A stretch of 64,000 bases of DNA from Bacteroidota bacterium. Lineage in GTDB: Bacteria > Bacteroidota > Bacteroidia > UBA4408. Under the pieces are notes generated by a model. It saw only the letters and a program-made list of their open reading frames with translations, ran no database searches and had not been told where the DNA came from. Numbering within the stretch: the stretch's first letter is position 1; each line of letters opens with the position of its first letter. The stretch spans positions 124,001-188,000 of the forward strand of contig CAUJCU010000017.1 in the NCBI GenBank assembly GCA_963169745.1, read 5' to 3'. The translations under genes and the position numbers were made by a program. Below, piece by piece: positions 18,330-28,588 of this stretch.

Positions 18330-20177
18330 TCAAGTAGCTTCTGCCACTAAATCCTTTTCAACTTTAAGGTTATCAATAATAAAGCCTTGTCGTTCAGGAG
18401 TATTTTTTCCCATATAAAACTGTAATAAATTCTCTAAATTAACAGCTTTTGAAATAATAACAGGATCTAACCGTATATCTTTCCCAATAAAGTGTATAAA
18501 TTCATCGGGCGATATTTCACCTAAGCCTTTAAATCGGGTTATTTCCGGCTTGGGGCCAAGCTTTTGAATAGCTTGAACACGCTCTTGTTCATTGTAGCAA
18601 TAAATTGTTTCTTTTTTGTTGCGAACCCGAAATAATGGCGTTTGTAAAATGTATAAATGGCCATTCTTTACCAAATCGGGGAAAAACTGTAAAAAGAAAG
18701 TAATTAACAGGAGTCTGATATGCATTCCATCTACGTCTGCATCGGTTGCTAAAACAATATTATTATAGCGCAAATCGTCCATTCCATCTTCAATATTTAA
18801 TGCACTTTGAAGTAAATTAAACTCTTCGTTCTCATATACTATTTTTTTAGTTAGCCCATAGGCATTTAAAGGCTTTCCTTTTAAACTAAATACCGCTTGA
18901 GTATTTACATCACGAGTTTTTGTAATGCTTCCACTGGCTGAATCGCCCTCACAAATAAATAAAGTAGTTTCTAAGGCTCTTTCATCATTGCTGTTAAAGT
19001 GTATGCGGCAGTCGCGAAGCTTTTTATTGTGCAAACTTGCTTTCTTGGCTCTTTCGCGAGCCAACTTTCTAATTCCAGAAAGTTCCTTTCGTTCTTTCTC
19101 GCTTTGAACTATTTTTTGCAGCAGAAGCTCAGCTGTTTCTGGGTTTTTATGCAAATAGTTATCTAATGCTTCTTTAACAAAATCGTTGACAAAAGCTCTA
19201 ATCGACATACCATCGGGAGCAATAACCTGCGAGCCTAGCTTCGTTTTTGTTTGCGACTCAAAAACAGGCTCTTGAACTTTAACACTTATAGCAGCAACAA
19301 TAGAAGCTCTAACATCTACAGCTTCAAACTCTTTTTTATAAAACTCACGAATTGTTTTAACTACGGCTTCGCGAAAGGCCCCCTGATGGGTTCCTCCCTG
19401 GGTGGTGTGCTGGCCGTTAACAAACGAGTAATACTCTTCTCCATATTGCGTACCGTGAGTAAAAGCTACCTCAATGTCATAGCCTTTAAGATGAACAATG
19501 GGATATAAGATATTACCACTTAGGTTTTGGTTTAATAAGTCATGTAGTCCATTTTCTGAGTAAAACTTATTACCGTTCAAATAAATAGTTAGCCCAGTAT
19601 TTAAATACACATAATTCCAGCACATTTTTTCAACATATTCCATCAAAAAATGGTAATTGCCAAATATCTTTTCGTCTGGTATAAAAATTACTTGCGTTCC
19701 TCGTCTTTGCGAACTTTCTGAAATTGCTTCATCCTTGGTTAGTACCCCTCCTTCAAATTCTGCTGATTTTACTTTTTCATCTCGTACAGATTGTACTTTA
19801 AAAAATGAAGATAAAGCGTTAACAGCTTTAGTACCTACACCATTTAAACCGACTGATTTTTTAAATGCTTCGCTATCATATTTAGCTCCGGTATTTATCT
19901 TAGAAACCACATCAACCACTTTCCCTAAAGGTATTCCACGACCATAATCGCGCACTTTTACCATTTTATCTTTTATGGTAATTTCAATGGTTTTACCGTA
20001 ACCCATTACATATTCATCAATACAATTATCTATGGTTTCTTTGATCAATATATAAATTCCATCATCTTGCGAGGAACCATCTCCCAGTTTCCCGATATAC
20101 ATCCCTGGCCTTAATCGAATATGCTCTTTCCAATCAAGGGTTTTTATACTATCTTCATTGTAATTTGATTCCGTCAT
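18330..20177 (-). CDS. parE: DNA topoisomerase IV subunit B (ParE/GyrB family)
   Basis: This is the ATPase subunit of a type IIA topoisomerase, decatenating sister chromosomes with ParC. The 615-residue protein has the GHKL ATP site ([46 protein letters not shown]), the transducer domain with [23 protein letters not shown], and a TOPRIM domain with [12 protein letters not shown] and [12 protein letters not shown]. Its length fits the Bacteroidota ParE class and it lacks the insertion of large GyrB forms. No parC lies adjacent. It is 24 bases after ychF in the minus-strand operon. Confidence 0.92.
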   Translation of the reverse strand: MTESNYNEDSIKTLDWKEHIRLRPGMYIGKLGDGSSQDDGIYILIKETIDNCIDEYVMGYGKTIEITIKDKMVKVRDYGRGIPLGKVVDVVSKINTGAKYDSEAFKKSVGLNGVGTKAVNALSSFFKVQSVRDEKVKSAEFEGGVLTKDEAISESSQRRGTQVIFIPDEKIFGNYHFLMEYVEKMCWNYVYLNTGLTIYLNGNKFYSENGLHDLLNQNLSGNILYPIVHLKGYDIEVAFTHGTQYGEEYYSFVNGQHTTQGGTHQGAFREAVVKTIREFYKKEFEAVDVRASIVAAISVKVQEPVFESQTKTKLGSQVIAPDGMSIRAFVNDFVKEALDNYLHKNPETAELLLQKIVQSEKERKELSGIRKLARERAKKASLHNKKLRDCRIHFNSNDERALETTLFICEGDSASGSITKTRDVNTQAVFSLKGKPLNAYGLTKKIVYENEEFNLLQSALNIEDGMDDLRYNNIVLATDADVDGMHIRLLLITFFLQFFPDLVKNGHLYILQTPLFRVRNKKETIYCYNEQERVQAIQKLGPKPEITRFKGLGEISPDEFIHFIGKDIRLDPVIISKAVNLENLLQFYMGKNTPERQGFIIDNLKVEKDLVAEAT

Positions 20178-20201
20178 TCTTTAAAATTTCTCACTATAAA
20201 G

Positions 20202-21302
20202 TTACACATTAAATCTGAAGTGCATAACATCTCCATCAGCCACTACATATTCTTTGCCTTCAATACGTAGTTTTCCATTATCGCGACAGCTTGACTCTGA
20301 CCCATACTTTACATAATCATCATAAGCTATAACTTCGGCTCTAATAAATCCTTTTTCAAAATCACTGTGAATAACCCCGGCAGCTTGTGGCGCAGTCATA
20401 CCTTGTGTTATGGTCCAGGCTCTTACCTCTTTAACCCCTGCCGTAAAATAGGTACTTAAATTTAATAGCTTATAGGCCGATTTAATTAATTTATTCACTC
20501 CCGGCTCATCAAGTCCAATATCTTTTAAAAACGATTGCCTGTCATCATAACTGTCTAATGAAGCTATTTCGGCCTCCATAGCAGCTGTAATCATAATAAT
20601 TTCTGCTTCTTCAAACTTAACCGCTTCTTTAACGGCATCTACATACTTGTTTCCGGTTAGCACAGAGGCTTCATCAACATTACAAACATACATAACAGGC
20701 TTGGCAGTAAGTAAATGTATATCGGCAATATACTTCTTGTCTTCTGGTGCTACAGGTGCAGAGCGTGCTGCCTGCCCGCTTTCTAAATGTTTTTTGTAAA
20801 TTTCCAATACCTCCAAGGCTCTTTTTGCTTCTTTGTCACCTCCGGTTTTGGCCATTTTCTCAACCCGCTGTATTTTTTTATCAACTGACTCTATATCTTT
20901 AAAAATCAATTCGTAATCAATTGTTTCTTTATCACGTACCGGGTTTATTTGTCCATCAACATGCACAACATTAGGGTCGTCAAAACATCTTAACACATGC
21001 AAAATGGCATTTGTATCACGAATATTTCCTAAAAATTGATTCCCTAAACCTTCACCTTTGCTAGCTCCTTTAACCAATCCAGCAATATCTACAATTTCAA
21101 CAGTAGTGGGAACAACCCGTTCAGGCTTTACCAATTGTTCTAAAACAGACAAACGATTATCGGGCACAGTAATAACTCCAATATTGGGCTCAATGGTGCA
21201 AAACGGAAAATTTGCAGCTTGCGCCTTAGCATTTGACAAACAATTAAAAAGAGTTGATTTCCCAACATTCGGTAACCCTACTATACCACATTGTAATCCC
21301 AT
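20202..21302 (-). CDS. ychF: YchF/OLA1 family P-loop ATPase
   Basis: The 366-residue protein is a conserved ribosome-associated NTPase of the Obg group that prefers ATP. It shows Walker A GLPNVGKSTLF at about 8, the switch region FPFCTIEPNIGV, DIAGLVKGASKGEGLGN, an altered G4 motif NVDE in place of NKxD (the reason for the loss of GTP specificity), a helical insert (about 120-180) and a C-terminal TGS domain. It is the first gene of the minus-strand operon with parE, a glycosyltransferase and cca. Confidence 0.95.
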   Translation of the reverse strand: MGLQCGIVGLPNVGKSTLFNCLSNAKAQAANFPFCTIEPNIGVITVPDNRLSVLEQLVKPERVVPTTVEIVDIAGLVKGASKGEGLGNQFLGNIRDTNAILHVLRCFDDPNVVHVDGQINPVRDKETIDYELIFKDIESVDKKIQRVEKMAKTGGDKEAKRALEVLEIYKKHLESGQAARSAPVAPEDKKYIADIHLLTAKPVMYVCNVDEASVLTGNKYVDAVKEAVKFEEAEIIMITAAMEAEIASLDSYDDRQSFLKDIGLDEPGVNKLIKSAYKLLNLSTYFTAGVKEVRAWTITQGMTAPQAAGVIHSDFEKGFIRAEVIAYDDYVKYGSESSCRDNGKLRIEGKEYVVADGDVMHFRFNV

Positions 21303-21351
21303 ACGTAACTTATTATTTTGTGCTTATGTTTTCTTAAAAATTTTGAAAGTG

Positions 21352-21359
21352 CAAATATA
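21352..21359 (-). promoter_or_regulatory. Bacteroidota-type -7 element upstream of ychF
   Basis: On the minus strand this reads TATATTTG, an exact TAnnTTTG match, 50 bases before the ychF start. It would drive the ychF-parE-glycosyltransferase-cca operon. A -33 box at standard spacing is not evident. Confidence 0.5.
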
Positions 21360-21490
21360 CTTAAAATAAGCTGCTTTATGAACTTGGCATTGGGGTTAAG
21401 TTTTTGGAGTTTTCAACAATTTATAAAGTTTATGAACAAGCCAGTTTTTCAGCAGCAATTGCTTTATTTTCGTGCAAAATTTTAATGTTT

Positions 21491-22342
21491 ATGAAGGCTT
21501 CTGTTAAAGAATTAGAAGATTTATGCTTGCAAGTAAGACGTGATATTGTAAGAATGGTACATGCCGTTAACTCTGGGCATCCGGGAGGTTCATTAGGGTG
21601 CACAGAATATATGGTGGCTTTATATTTTAATATTATGAATCATAAGTCCACTTCTTTTGACATGGACGGGATTAATCAAGATGTTTTCGTTTTATCTAAT
21701 GGTCATATTTCACCTGTTTTTTACAGTGTTTTAGCACGCTCAGGATACTTTGATATAGCCGAGCTGGCAAGTTTTCGTAAGTTAAATTCTCGCTTGCAAG
21801 GACACCCAACCACACACGAGCATTTACCGGGTGTACGTATTGCAAGCGGTTCGCTTGGACAAGGTATGAGTGTAGCTATTGGGGCTGCTTTGGCAAAAAA
21901 AATGAATAACGATGCATCATTGGTGTATTCATTACATGGTGATGGTGAACTTCAAGAAGGTCAAATATGGGAAGCTGCTCTTTTTGCATCGGCAAACAAA
22001 GTAGATAATTTAATATGTACTGTTGATTATAATGGACAGCAAATAGATGGCTCAACCGAAAAAGTATTGAGTTTAGGAAACATAACTCAAAAATTTGAAG
22101 CTTTTGGCTGGTTAGTTCTTGAACTTCAAGAAGGAAATAACATAACACAGGTTATTGCAGGGCTTGAAAAAGCTAAAGCCATGACCGGGAAAGGAAAACC
22201 TGTTATGATTATAATGCATACAGAAATGGGTTATGGCGTTGATTTTATGATGGGAAGTCATAAATGGCATGGTGTAGCCCCTAATAACGAGCAATTGGCA
22301 GATGCATTAAAACAACTTCCCGAAACCCTTGGTGATTATTAA
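21491..22342 (+). CDS. Transketolase, N-terminal (thiamine diphosphate-binding) subunit
   Basis: The 283-residue protein is the N-terminal half of a split transketolase (pentose phosphate pathway). It carries HAVNSGHPGGSLG, LSNGHISP, GSLGQGMSVAIGAA and the thiamine-diphosphate/Mg motif HGDGELQEGQIWEAA to VDYNGQQ, and ends after HKWHGVAPN. The partner C-terminal subunit, often the next gene in related genomes, is not here; a CvfB-like gene follows after 5 bases. The start was set at ATG 21491 (another ATG is at 21485); the frame is open back to 21404, but upstream residues look non-homologous and include a TATTTTCG promoter-like element. Confidence 0.88.
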   Translation: MKASVKELEDLCLQVRRDIVRMVHAVNSGHPGGSLGCTEYMVALYFNIMNHKSTSFDMDGINQDVFVLSNGHISPVFYSVLARSGYFDIAELASFRKLNSRLQGHPTTHEHLPGVRIASGSLGQGMSVAIGAALAKKMNNDASLVYSLHGDGELQEGQIWEAALFASANKVDNLICTVDYNGQQIDGSTEKVLSLGNITQKFEAFGWLVLELQEGNNITQVIAGLEKAKAMTGKGKPVMIIMHTEMGYGVDFMMGSHKWHGVAPNNEQLADALKQLPETLGDY

Positions 22343-22347
22343 GTAAA

Positions 22348-22995
22348 ATGAGTACCTCTAATCCATTAAGATACGGTGATTTTGCTTATCTGAGAGTGAA
22401 ACAAGTGTCTAAATTCGGTGCTTTTTTAGATACCGGAACTCACAAAGACATACTACTCCCTTTTCACGAACAATCACAGAAAATTGAAATGGGAAAGAGC
22501 TATATGGTGGCGATTATTATGGATACGCAAACCGAGAGACCTATTGCTACTCAAAATTTTAAAAAATACATCAACCTCGATACATCATCACTTCAATCCG
22601 GCATGGAAGTGGATATTCTCATTAGTCATTTCACCAAATTGGGGGCTAACGCAATAATAAATAATGAGTTTGAAGGCTTGCTTTACAAGAATCAAATTTA
22701 TACAAAATTAAATATAGGAGATCGGTTAAAAGCCTATATTAAAGAAATAAGAGATAATGGAAAAGTTGATTTAGCCTTAAGCAAACCAGGAATAGCCGCT
22801 ATGGAAGATGACATCCAAAAGGTTATACTCTATTTGAAAAACCATCATCATTTTGCCCCTTTAGGTGATTATTCTGAGCCTTCTGTAATATACAGAGAAT
22901 TGGGAATAAGCAAAAAAGCATTTAAAAAAGCCATTGGCATCCTATACAAAAAGAAATTAATAAACATTACAGACTCCGGTATTGAGCTGCTATAG
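22348..22995 (+). CDS. CvfB-like S1-domain RNA-binding protein (short form)
   Basis: The 215-residue protein matches the S1-like RNA-binding family typified by CvfB. It has an OB-fold starting LRVKQVSKFGAFLDTGTHKDILLPFHEQ, a second S1-like unit (GMEVDILISHFTKLGANAII and IGDRLKAYIKEIRDNGKVDLALSKPG), and a C-terminal winged helix (YRELGISKKAFKKAIGILYKK). CvfB proteins are usually nearer 280 residues with an extra N-terminal S1 domain, which is missing here; the ATG at 22348 fits closely behind the transketolase stop, so this looks like the true length. Its role is probably RNA-related but unproven. Confidence 0.78.
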   Translation: MSTSNPLRYGDFAYLRVKQVSKFGAFLDTGTHKDILLPFHEQSQKIEMGKSYMVAIIMDTQTERPIATQNFKKYINLDTSSLQSGMEVDILISHFTKLGANAIINNEFEGLLYKNQIYTKLNIGDRLKAYIKEIRDNGKVDLALSKPGIAAMEDDIQKVILYLKNHHHFAPLGDYSEPSVIYRELGISKKAFKKAIGILYKKKLINITDSGIELL

Positions 22996-23132
22996 CGTAT
23001 TTATTTTAATTTTAATATTTTAGAAACAACTTTTTTGTCTTATGATTAAATGTTGGTCATTTTAAAGTTTGATTGAGTTTGCCATGTTCAAGAATCAATT
23101 TTTTTTGTATAACGGTATCTTTTATTCAAAAT

Positions 23133-23164
23133 AAGAACGCCTTTCTTTTCTGAAAGACGGTCTT
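23133..23164. terminator. Hairpin between convergent cvfB-like and S74 genes
   Basis: Arms 23133-23145 and 23152-23164 pair over 13 positions with one mismatch and one G-T pair around a 6-base loop. It lies between two convergent genes, so it could end either transcript. There is no strong T run after it. A weaker inverted repeat (TTCAAAA, 23173-23179 with 23186-23192) lies next to the minus gene. Confidence 0.45.
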
Positions 23165-23204
23165 AAATTATATTCAAAAGAGCTATTTTGAATTACCAAA
23201 AAAA

Positions 23205-25796
23205 TTATTTTGTGTTCACCATTTTCTTGGTGTCAACACTGTTGCCGTCCGCTACGAGTGAATAGGAGTATGTACCGGCACTTAAATTAGAAGAATACAC
23301 TTCTAACTGACCAACACCTCTTGTTTCGATCAATACGGTTTTAATCACTGACCCCTGCTGGTCAAAGAAAATAATTTCGGCCTGTTTGACTTCGGTTGGG
23401 ATAGTATATCTTATAGTGGTTTTTTCTTTGAAAGGATTAGGTTCGTTTTGGTTCAATACAATCCTGTTTACACTTGAAAGATCAACTTTGAGGCTGTTAA
23501 ATTCAGAATTATTTTCATTTTGATTTATTTGCCCGCTTCTGTTGCCATCAGGGTTAACTCTACAGCATTCGTCCAAACGTTGCATCATTTCATCAATTTT
23601 TTGTGCTTGCTGCTCTAATGCTTGAGTCAATTCTTGATTTTTATTTTCTAATTCTTGATTTTTTGCGTCCAATTCTTTTATTGCATTAATAGAAGTGTAT
23701 AAAACTGCATTTGTATTAACTCTGTAAATTGGTACTATAGCTTCTGTGGTATCAGACGGGTTATTTAACCTGTAATTATAAGTATCTACTGCATCAGGAA
23801 TCTGCTGCATCACTTCTTGTGCCATCACACCAACGTAAACCTTTGAAGTATCTGTAATTCCAACTTTTCCGTTATAAGTATATGACTTTACATTAACATT
23901 TCTAATCGCATCTAAACCTAGACTATAGTCGTTAACATTACTTTTAATTCTTGTATCTGAAGGAACATTGTAGGCTTGAGCCAATACTTCACCATTTACC
24001 GCTAAAGTAGTATTAGGACCTAATGGTGCAAACTGGTTTACTCCAATATTACCCAATCTGCCTACGTCAAAAACCGGAACTATATTATTAATACCGGTAT
24101 TGTTGCAGAAATTAGCTCCACCGGCAGTTGGAGGACCAATTATTCTCAAGTACGATGCATTTTGATATAACAAGCCGGTTTGAATATACATGGCACATGC
24201 ATTAGTGGGGTCATCATCTCTGATATTTCCTGGTCTGATACGAAAAAATGTCGGGTTAGGGTTTCTGGCCTGCCATATATCGTTTGTGTAGATACGCCCC
24301 CAGTGATGAGTGTAATCTCCTAAATAGGCTCCGGTAAAAGTACATGCTATAGGTACTCCTCCGGTAGTCATTGTTGTTGTATTTGGAAAAATAGTGTCGC
24401 CACCAATTGCAAGCCTGTCCGCTGCCTGATTCGCAGGTTCAATACCTGCAATATTTGCACCTGCAATTGATGATGTTAATCTCACTCCAACATTATTGCT
24501 TGCCACTGCTTCCACAAGCCCTAATCCTGTATGCCCTACCGATTGAATAACAGCATTCTCATAGCCCAGTGTACCGTTTGTGAACATTCTAAAAGCTTGT
24601 TCCTGCGCTCCGGCTACCGATCTGTCTCTGGCGGTTCCAAAGAAAAAATTTCTTGTGCCGGCACCACTGCTTACATCAACATGTAAACGCGCATCCACTG
24701 TATTTTGTGCATTGGCATTGCTTCTTCCAATACCTGTATTTCCTTCTATTAATGCGCCATCAGCAGGTGCATTTACAGTGTTCCCGGCATAATTACTGCC
24801 TATTTTGGCATTACCTGCTACATTCAGTTTTGCTCTGATATTGTTATTTGCACCGGTACCAATGCCAATATTATTTATGTATGTGCCACTTGGCACTTCG
24901 TAAACACCGCTTGCACAAAGGTTATTTGTTGCGGCATCTTTTTTCATTAAAAAATCATTAGGAACACTTGTACAATAGTTTACACCGCCACCGCCTGTGC
25001 CCTGCTTATCATCTACCAGTATTACATCTCCGTTGGAATTTACGCTGAGTATCTTGTCCGTAGTATTGGTAATGCTGCTGCTGGCATTGGTGAGGTCGGT
25101 AAAACGCAGGCCGCTGTTGCCGCTGGTGCCATGGGTGATTTCTAATTTGTTATTTGGTGAGGTTGTATTTATACCCACATTGCCATTCCCCAAAATGCGC
25201 ATGCGTTCGGCAGCATTGGTGTTAAACAGCATGGGTAAATTTTCCTGCTGGTTAAATACCGCATGGCCATTGCTGCCCCCGCCCAATATCCCAATTTGAA
25301 AACCATCGCTTGAGGTTGTGCCTGTGCCGCTATTGGTATATTGCATTCTTACCGCATTGGTGCTTCCATCACTGATATGAAGTTTCTGTTGTGCAGTATG
25401 TGTTCCTATCATTAGTTGAATATTATCAAAAGTTGTTACGCTTGGGTCTCCGCCAAATGAGATTGCTGAATTTGTAGATGTTATATCATCTGATGTTGTT
25501 AAATAACTTGACCCCAAAACAAGCGAGTGATTTCCAACCCTGATTACTCTGGCATGGATACTGTCAACATCTAAAACACTATCTATTGCAGCCGAATACA
25601 TGAAATTTACCCTTCCATTGGGTTTGACCTTAAAAGAAGAAATATTATTCGCCTTAAACATCAAGTTTTGAGCATTAGTGGTTCCTACAAAATCTGTATC
25701 ATTTACCGAGTTCCCCCTTAACGACCAATTGGATTGGGCATTAGATTTTGTAATACAAAAAAGCATTACAAATAAAAATAAAAGTTTTTGTCTCAT
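23205..25796 (-). CDS. Secreted protein with S74 tail-fibre chaperone domain and T9SS sorting domain (set 2, gene C)
   Basis: The 863-residue protein has a signal peptide (LLFLFVMLFCITKSNAQ), a long low-complexity beta region with repeated VGIN/IGTG-type turns typical of trimeric fibres, and a peptidase S74 intramolecular chaperone domain with the self-cleavage dyad in SDTRIK (Ser and Lys five apart, about residues 613-618) and YVGVMAQEVMQQIPDA. A coiled coil (ELDAKNQELENKNQELTQAL) and a Por-type sorting domain (LNQNEPNPFKEKTTI) follow. S74 domains in phage fibres trim themselves after trimer assembly; combination with a T9SS signal suggests a surface fibre. The start was moved to the Met before the signal peptide. 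Confidence 0.82.
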   Translation of the reverse strand: MRQKLLFLFVMLFCITKSNAQSNWSLRGNSVNDTDFVGTTNAQNLMFKANNISSFKVKPNGRVNFMYSAAIDSVLDVDSIHARVIRVGNHSLVLGSSYLTTSDDITSTNSAISFGGDPSVTTFDNIQLMIGTHTAQQKLHISDGSTNAVRMQYTNSGTGTTSSDGFQIGILGGGSNGHAVFNQQENLPMLFNTNAAERMRILGNGNVGINTTSPNNKLEITHGTSGNSGLRFTDLTNASSSITNTTDKILSVNSNGDVILVDDKQGTGGGGVNYCTSVPNDFLMKKDAATNNLCASGVYEVPSGTYINNIGIGTGANNNIRAKLNVAGNAKIGSNYAGNTVNAPADGALIEGNTGIGRSNANAQNTVDARLHVDVSSGAGTRNFFFGTARDRSVAGAQEQAFRMFTNGTLGYENAVIQSVGHTGLGLVEAVASNNVGVRLTSSIAGANIAGIEPANQAADRLAIGGDTIFPNTTTMTTGGVPIACTFTGAYLGDYTHHWGRIYTNDIWQARNPNPTFFRIRPGNIRDDDPTNACAMYIQTGLLYQNASYLRIIGPPTAGGANFCNNTGINNIVPVFDVGRLGNIGVNQFAPLGPNTTLAVNGEVLAQAYNVPSDTRIKSNVNDYSLGLDAIRNVNVKSYTYNGKVGITDTSKVYVGVMAQEVMQQIPDAVDTYNYRLNNPSDTTEAIVPIYRVNTNAVLYTSINAIKELDAKNQELENKNQELTQALEQQAQKIDEMMQRLDECCRVNPDGNRSGQINQNENNSEFNSLKVDLSSVNRIVLNQNEPNPFKEKTTIRYTIPTEVKQAEIIFFDQQGSVIKTVLIETRGVGQLEVYSSNLSAGTYSYSLVADGNSVDTKKMVNTK

Positions 25797-25797
25797 G

Positions 25798-27057
25798 TTA
25801 ATTTGATTTAGGATTAATAATAAATTTGAATGGGTGATAATTAGATTGGTTAAGTGATAATATATACATACCCGCATTAAAACTATTGCAATCAATAGAG
25901 GTTTTTGAACTTAGTTGTCCCTGTTTGATTGTTTTGCCTGTAATATCTATTATCCTGTAATCAACAGGTTCATTTAAATTGAAAATGCTTAAAACATTGT
26001 CTTTTAAAATAATATCAGGATTGTTTTTTGTCTCAAAATAATTTGTTGTTGCTGTTAAGGTATCCACATGAATATAGTCCACCATAGTCAATGTATCAGC
26101 ACAGCCGCCATGTTTGTATCCAATAAATGTTACATCATAATTTCCGGTGACAAGGTAACAGATATTGGCAGGATTTAATTGATTTGAAATAGCGGGAAAA
26201 CCATTTTCAAATATCCATTGGCAGGAATCATAAGCTATATCCGTCTGAATATGAAAGCTGATACAGGAACCCTCTGTTACAACTGTTGAATCTGCCACAA
26301 TTTGCATTACCTGCTCTTTCACATGCTCGCAATAAAGGCTGTCGGCAGATACACAAACATCATCAATATAGTAGTAAGACAGGCAGGTTGGATATGCTGA
26401 ACTCAACATCAAACTGTCAACATTACCCATCTCAAAAAAATTGCCTATTAGGAAGGTGTTGTATGCAGAATCAGCAATAAAACTACCTCTTATGGTTTGC
26501 CAACCTATTGAGTCTGTGATGACATTGCTTGCATATACGGCAGAGAGATTATTAATGAATGGTGGAGGAAGGCTATTAATAAAGGTATATCCATTTCCAT
26601 CTGTTAAGTCCTGAGTAAAAAATTTCATTCCAAGTTTATTAGTGGCACAATAAGAGTTATATTCAGAACTTGAAACTTTTAATGAAACGAAATATTTAGT
26701 ACCAATGCTTAATGGCTGACTCAGTAGTCCACCAATATATTCTCTGTTGTTTAATGATGTTTGATTCGGTTGTAAGAAACTTGCATAACTTGCAAGTCCT
26801 GCAATAGAATTGCCAGTGCTTGCACACTGAAATCCAGCAAAGTTCAATGGAACCCCTCTATTATTTGCTGTATCGTCAGCATGAAAGAAATCGGCAGTGT
26901 TATAATTCAAATCCCATCCATCAAAAAGCCATGGATAAACCCATCCCTGAGGACAACAAGTTGAAGACTCAAAACTTGGATTAGGCACTAAATTAACCTG
27001 TGCTTTTGCACTAAAAACAGCAAAAAATAAACATAAAATAAGCAGGTAATTTTTCAT
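25798..27057 (-). CDS. Secreted protein with PKD-like domain and T9SS sorting domain (set 2, gene B)
   Basis: The 419-residue protein starts with signal peptide MKNYLLILCLFFAVFSAKAQ, then VNLVPNPSFE, the opening of a carbohydrate-binding/jelly-roll-like region (about 20-230) with repeated ITDSIGWQTIRGSFIADSAY. A PKD-like domain (CYLVTGNYDVTFIGYKHGG, about 315-345) and a Por C-terminal domain follow. Its first 20 or so codons and upstream DNA are nearly identical to gene B of set 1 (29167-30162), while the C-terminal halves differ in domain content. The spacing to gene A (13 bases) is the same in both sets. Binding function is inferred only. Confidence 0.75.
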   Translation of the reverse strand: MKNYLLILCLFFAVFSAKAQVNLVPNPSFESSTCCPQGWVYPWLFDGWDLNYNTADFFHADDTANNRGVPLNFAGFQCASTGNSIAGLASYASFLQPNQTSLNNREYIGGLLSQPLSIGTKYFVSLKVSSSEYNSYCATNKLGMKFFTQDLTDGNGYTFINSLPPPFINNLSAVYASNVITDSIGWQTIRGSFIADSAYNTFLIGNFFEMGNVDSLMLSSAYPTCLSYYYIDDVCVSADSLYCEHVKEQVMQIVADSTVVTEGSCISFHIQTDIAYDSCQWIFENGFPAISNQLNPANICYLVTGNYDVTFIGYKHGGCADTLTMVDYIHVDTLTATTNYFETKNNPDIILKDNVLSIFNLNEPVDYRIIDITGKTIKQGQLSSKTSIDCNSFNAGMYILSLNQSNYHPFKFIINPKSN

Positions 27058-27070
27058 GTTAATTTGTTTT

Positions 27071-28522
27071 TTAATGGTTAATGATAATTTTTTTAGAAAT
27101 TGATTTATTGTTTGACCATATTTGAAGAAAATAAATACCATTAGGAATCTGGCTTGTATTTATAGATTGAATCAGCTGGTTCCCTTTAAAATCCAACACC
27201 AACTGGCCTTTATAATCATAAAGTAAGTAGCTGTTATTCTCCGTAAATTTATGGTTGATGGTTATAAATTCGTTTGCCGGGTTAGGGTAAACATTAATCA
27301 AATTATCAGTTTGACATAAATTATTATCAGCAGTGACTATATTATTAAAGTAATAATTAGAATAAATGGGCATGCTAAAATTACATGGTCTTTGAAGAGC
27401 CAATGCGTTATACTCAAAATTGCAACCTGCCCCTAATATATTTGGTTGGTGAATGATGTGAATACTATCTGTAAAACCACCGGTTTTTGAAACATAAATT
27501 TTACCATCTGGGCCTAATTGCATGTGTCCTAAACCCTGCAATACAGGAGGACCAAAATAGGTTTGCCAAGTATAAATCGAATTTGATATTGCTGTAGAAT
27601 CGTAAACAGAAAGGTCTATTTGCTGAATACAATTATTGCCTATTCCTGTTACCAAACAAGCGTATAAAAATCTACTATCCGGTGAAAATTCATATCCATA
27701 TGTAAAATAGTTGCTTCCTATAGCAATACTATCATTTTGGGGTCTGATTTTATTTGACAATTGCCCTGTTGAGTTATTGAACAAATAAAATTCTCCTACA
27801 CCCCTGTTAAAAATTTGCCCATTTGGAGAAAATCTTCCACTACCCCCCATATTTTCATCATCAAAAGGAGAGATAACCATATTAGCGGTATCAGGTCCTG
27901 CACTTGTTATTGGAATCATTAATAATTTCGAAGTATTTTGTGGTGGTGAAAAATATTTTGAATAAGCTAACCAGTAATCTGTTCCATTAGCATGTTTTGT
28001 AATAGCCATTCCTTGGGTGGCATTCGGCATAACTAATATGTTTTTTTGCCCCACCACCACAGCACCTTTACCGTTATCCAAAGTCATATCCACCACTGAA
28101 TAACGCAAGCCGTTAACGCATTGGTCGGCCACACATCCATTTACAAATACAAAGTATTGTGTGCTGCTGCCCGGTCGTGGAATTATTTGTGATGATACCA
28201 TGGTGTTTTTATCGCATAATAAACCCGCACCATTCAACATAGGTTGGTGCAAAGCATTCCACAATGTATCTCCATTACAGTAAAACAATAAGTTACCATC
28301 GGTGTCGCTCATACAGGAGTTGCCTTCATAAGTTATTCCATGGCTTCCTGTGAACACACTGGCCTGGTAGTTATTGTTTTTATCAAAGTTTAAACCTGCT
28401 GCATGCCCAAAGCGCCAGTTAACAGTTCGGTTTAATTCAAAACCCTGTGCTTTGCAGTTAACATCTAAAAGGATTAAGCTAAATAATAAGCAGGTGATGA
28501 GGCAAAAAGTATTTTTTTTCAT
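27071..28522 (-). CDS. Secreted WD40-like/beta-propeller-type T9SS protein (set 2, gene A)
   Basis: The 483-residue protein has a signal peptide, then NRTVNWRFGHAAGLNFD and GNSCMSDTDGNLLFYCNGDTLWNA, the pattern of a Bacteroidota family of secreted proteins with propeller-like repeats (FSPDSRFLYACL, MQLGPDGKIYVSKTGG). It ends in a Por sorting domain (INVYPNPANEFITINH). It is about 75-80% identical by eye to gene A of set 1 (30176-31618). The start was set at MKKNTF (28522); another Met seven codons earlier is possible. The function of the family is unknown. Confidence 0.75.
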   Translation of the reverse strand: MKKNTFCLITCLLFSLILLDVNCKAQGFELNRTVNWRFGHAAGLNFDKNNNYQASVFTGSHGITYEGNSCMSDTDGNLLFYCNGDTLWNALHQPMLNGAGLLCDKNTMVSSQIIPRPGSSTQYFVFVNGCVADQCVNGLRYSVVDMTLDNGKGAVVVGQKNILVMPNATQGMAITKHANGTDYWLAYSKYFSPPQNTSKLLMIPITSAGPDTANMVISPFDDENMGGSGRFSPNGQIFNRGVGEFYLFNNSTGQLSNKIRPQNDSIAIGSNYFTYGYEFSPDSRFLYACLVTGIGNNCIQQIDLSVYDSTAISNSIYTWQTYFGPPVLQGLGHMQLGPDGKIYVSKTGGFTDSIHIIHQPNILGAGCNFEYNALALQRPCNFSMPIYSNYYFNNIVTADNNLCQTDNLINVYPNPANEFITINHKFTENNSYLLYDYKGQLVLDFKGNQLIQSINTSQIPNGIYFLQIWSNNKSISKKIIINH

Positions 28523-28588
28523 TTTTTCAACTTTATAAAGCAAATTTATGATATTTTAAAAAGCAAACTGAAAAAAGTAACAATTAAC

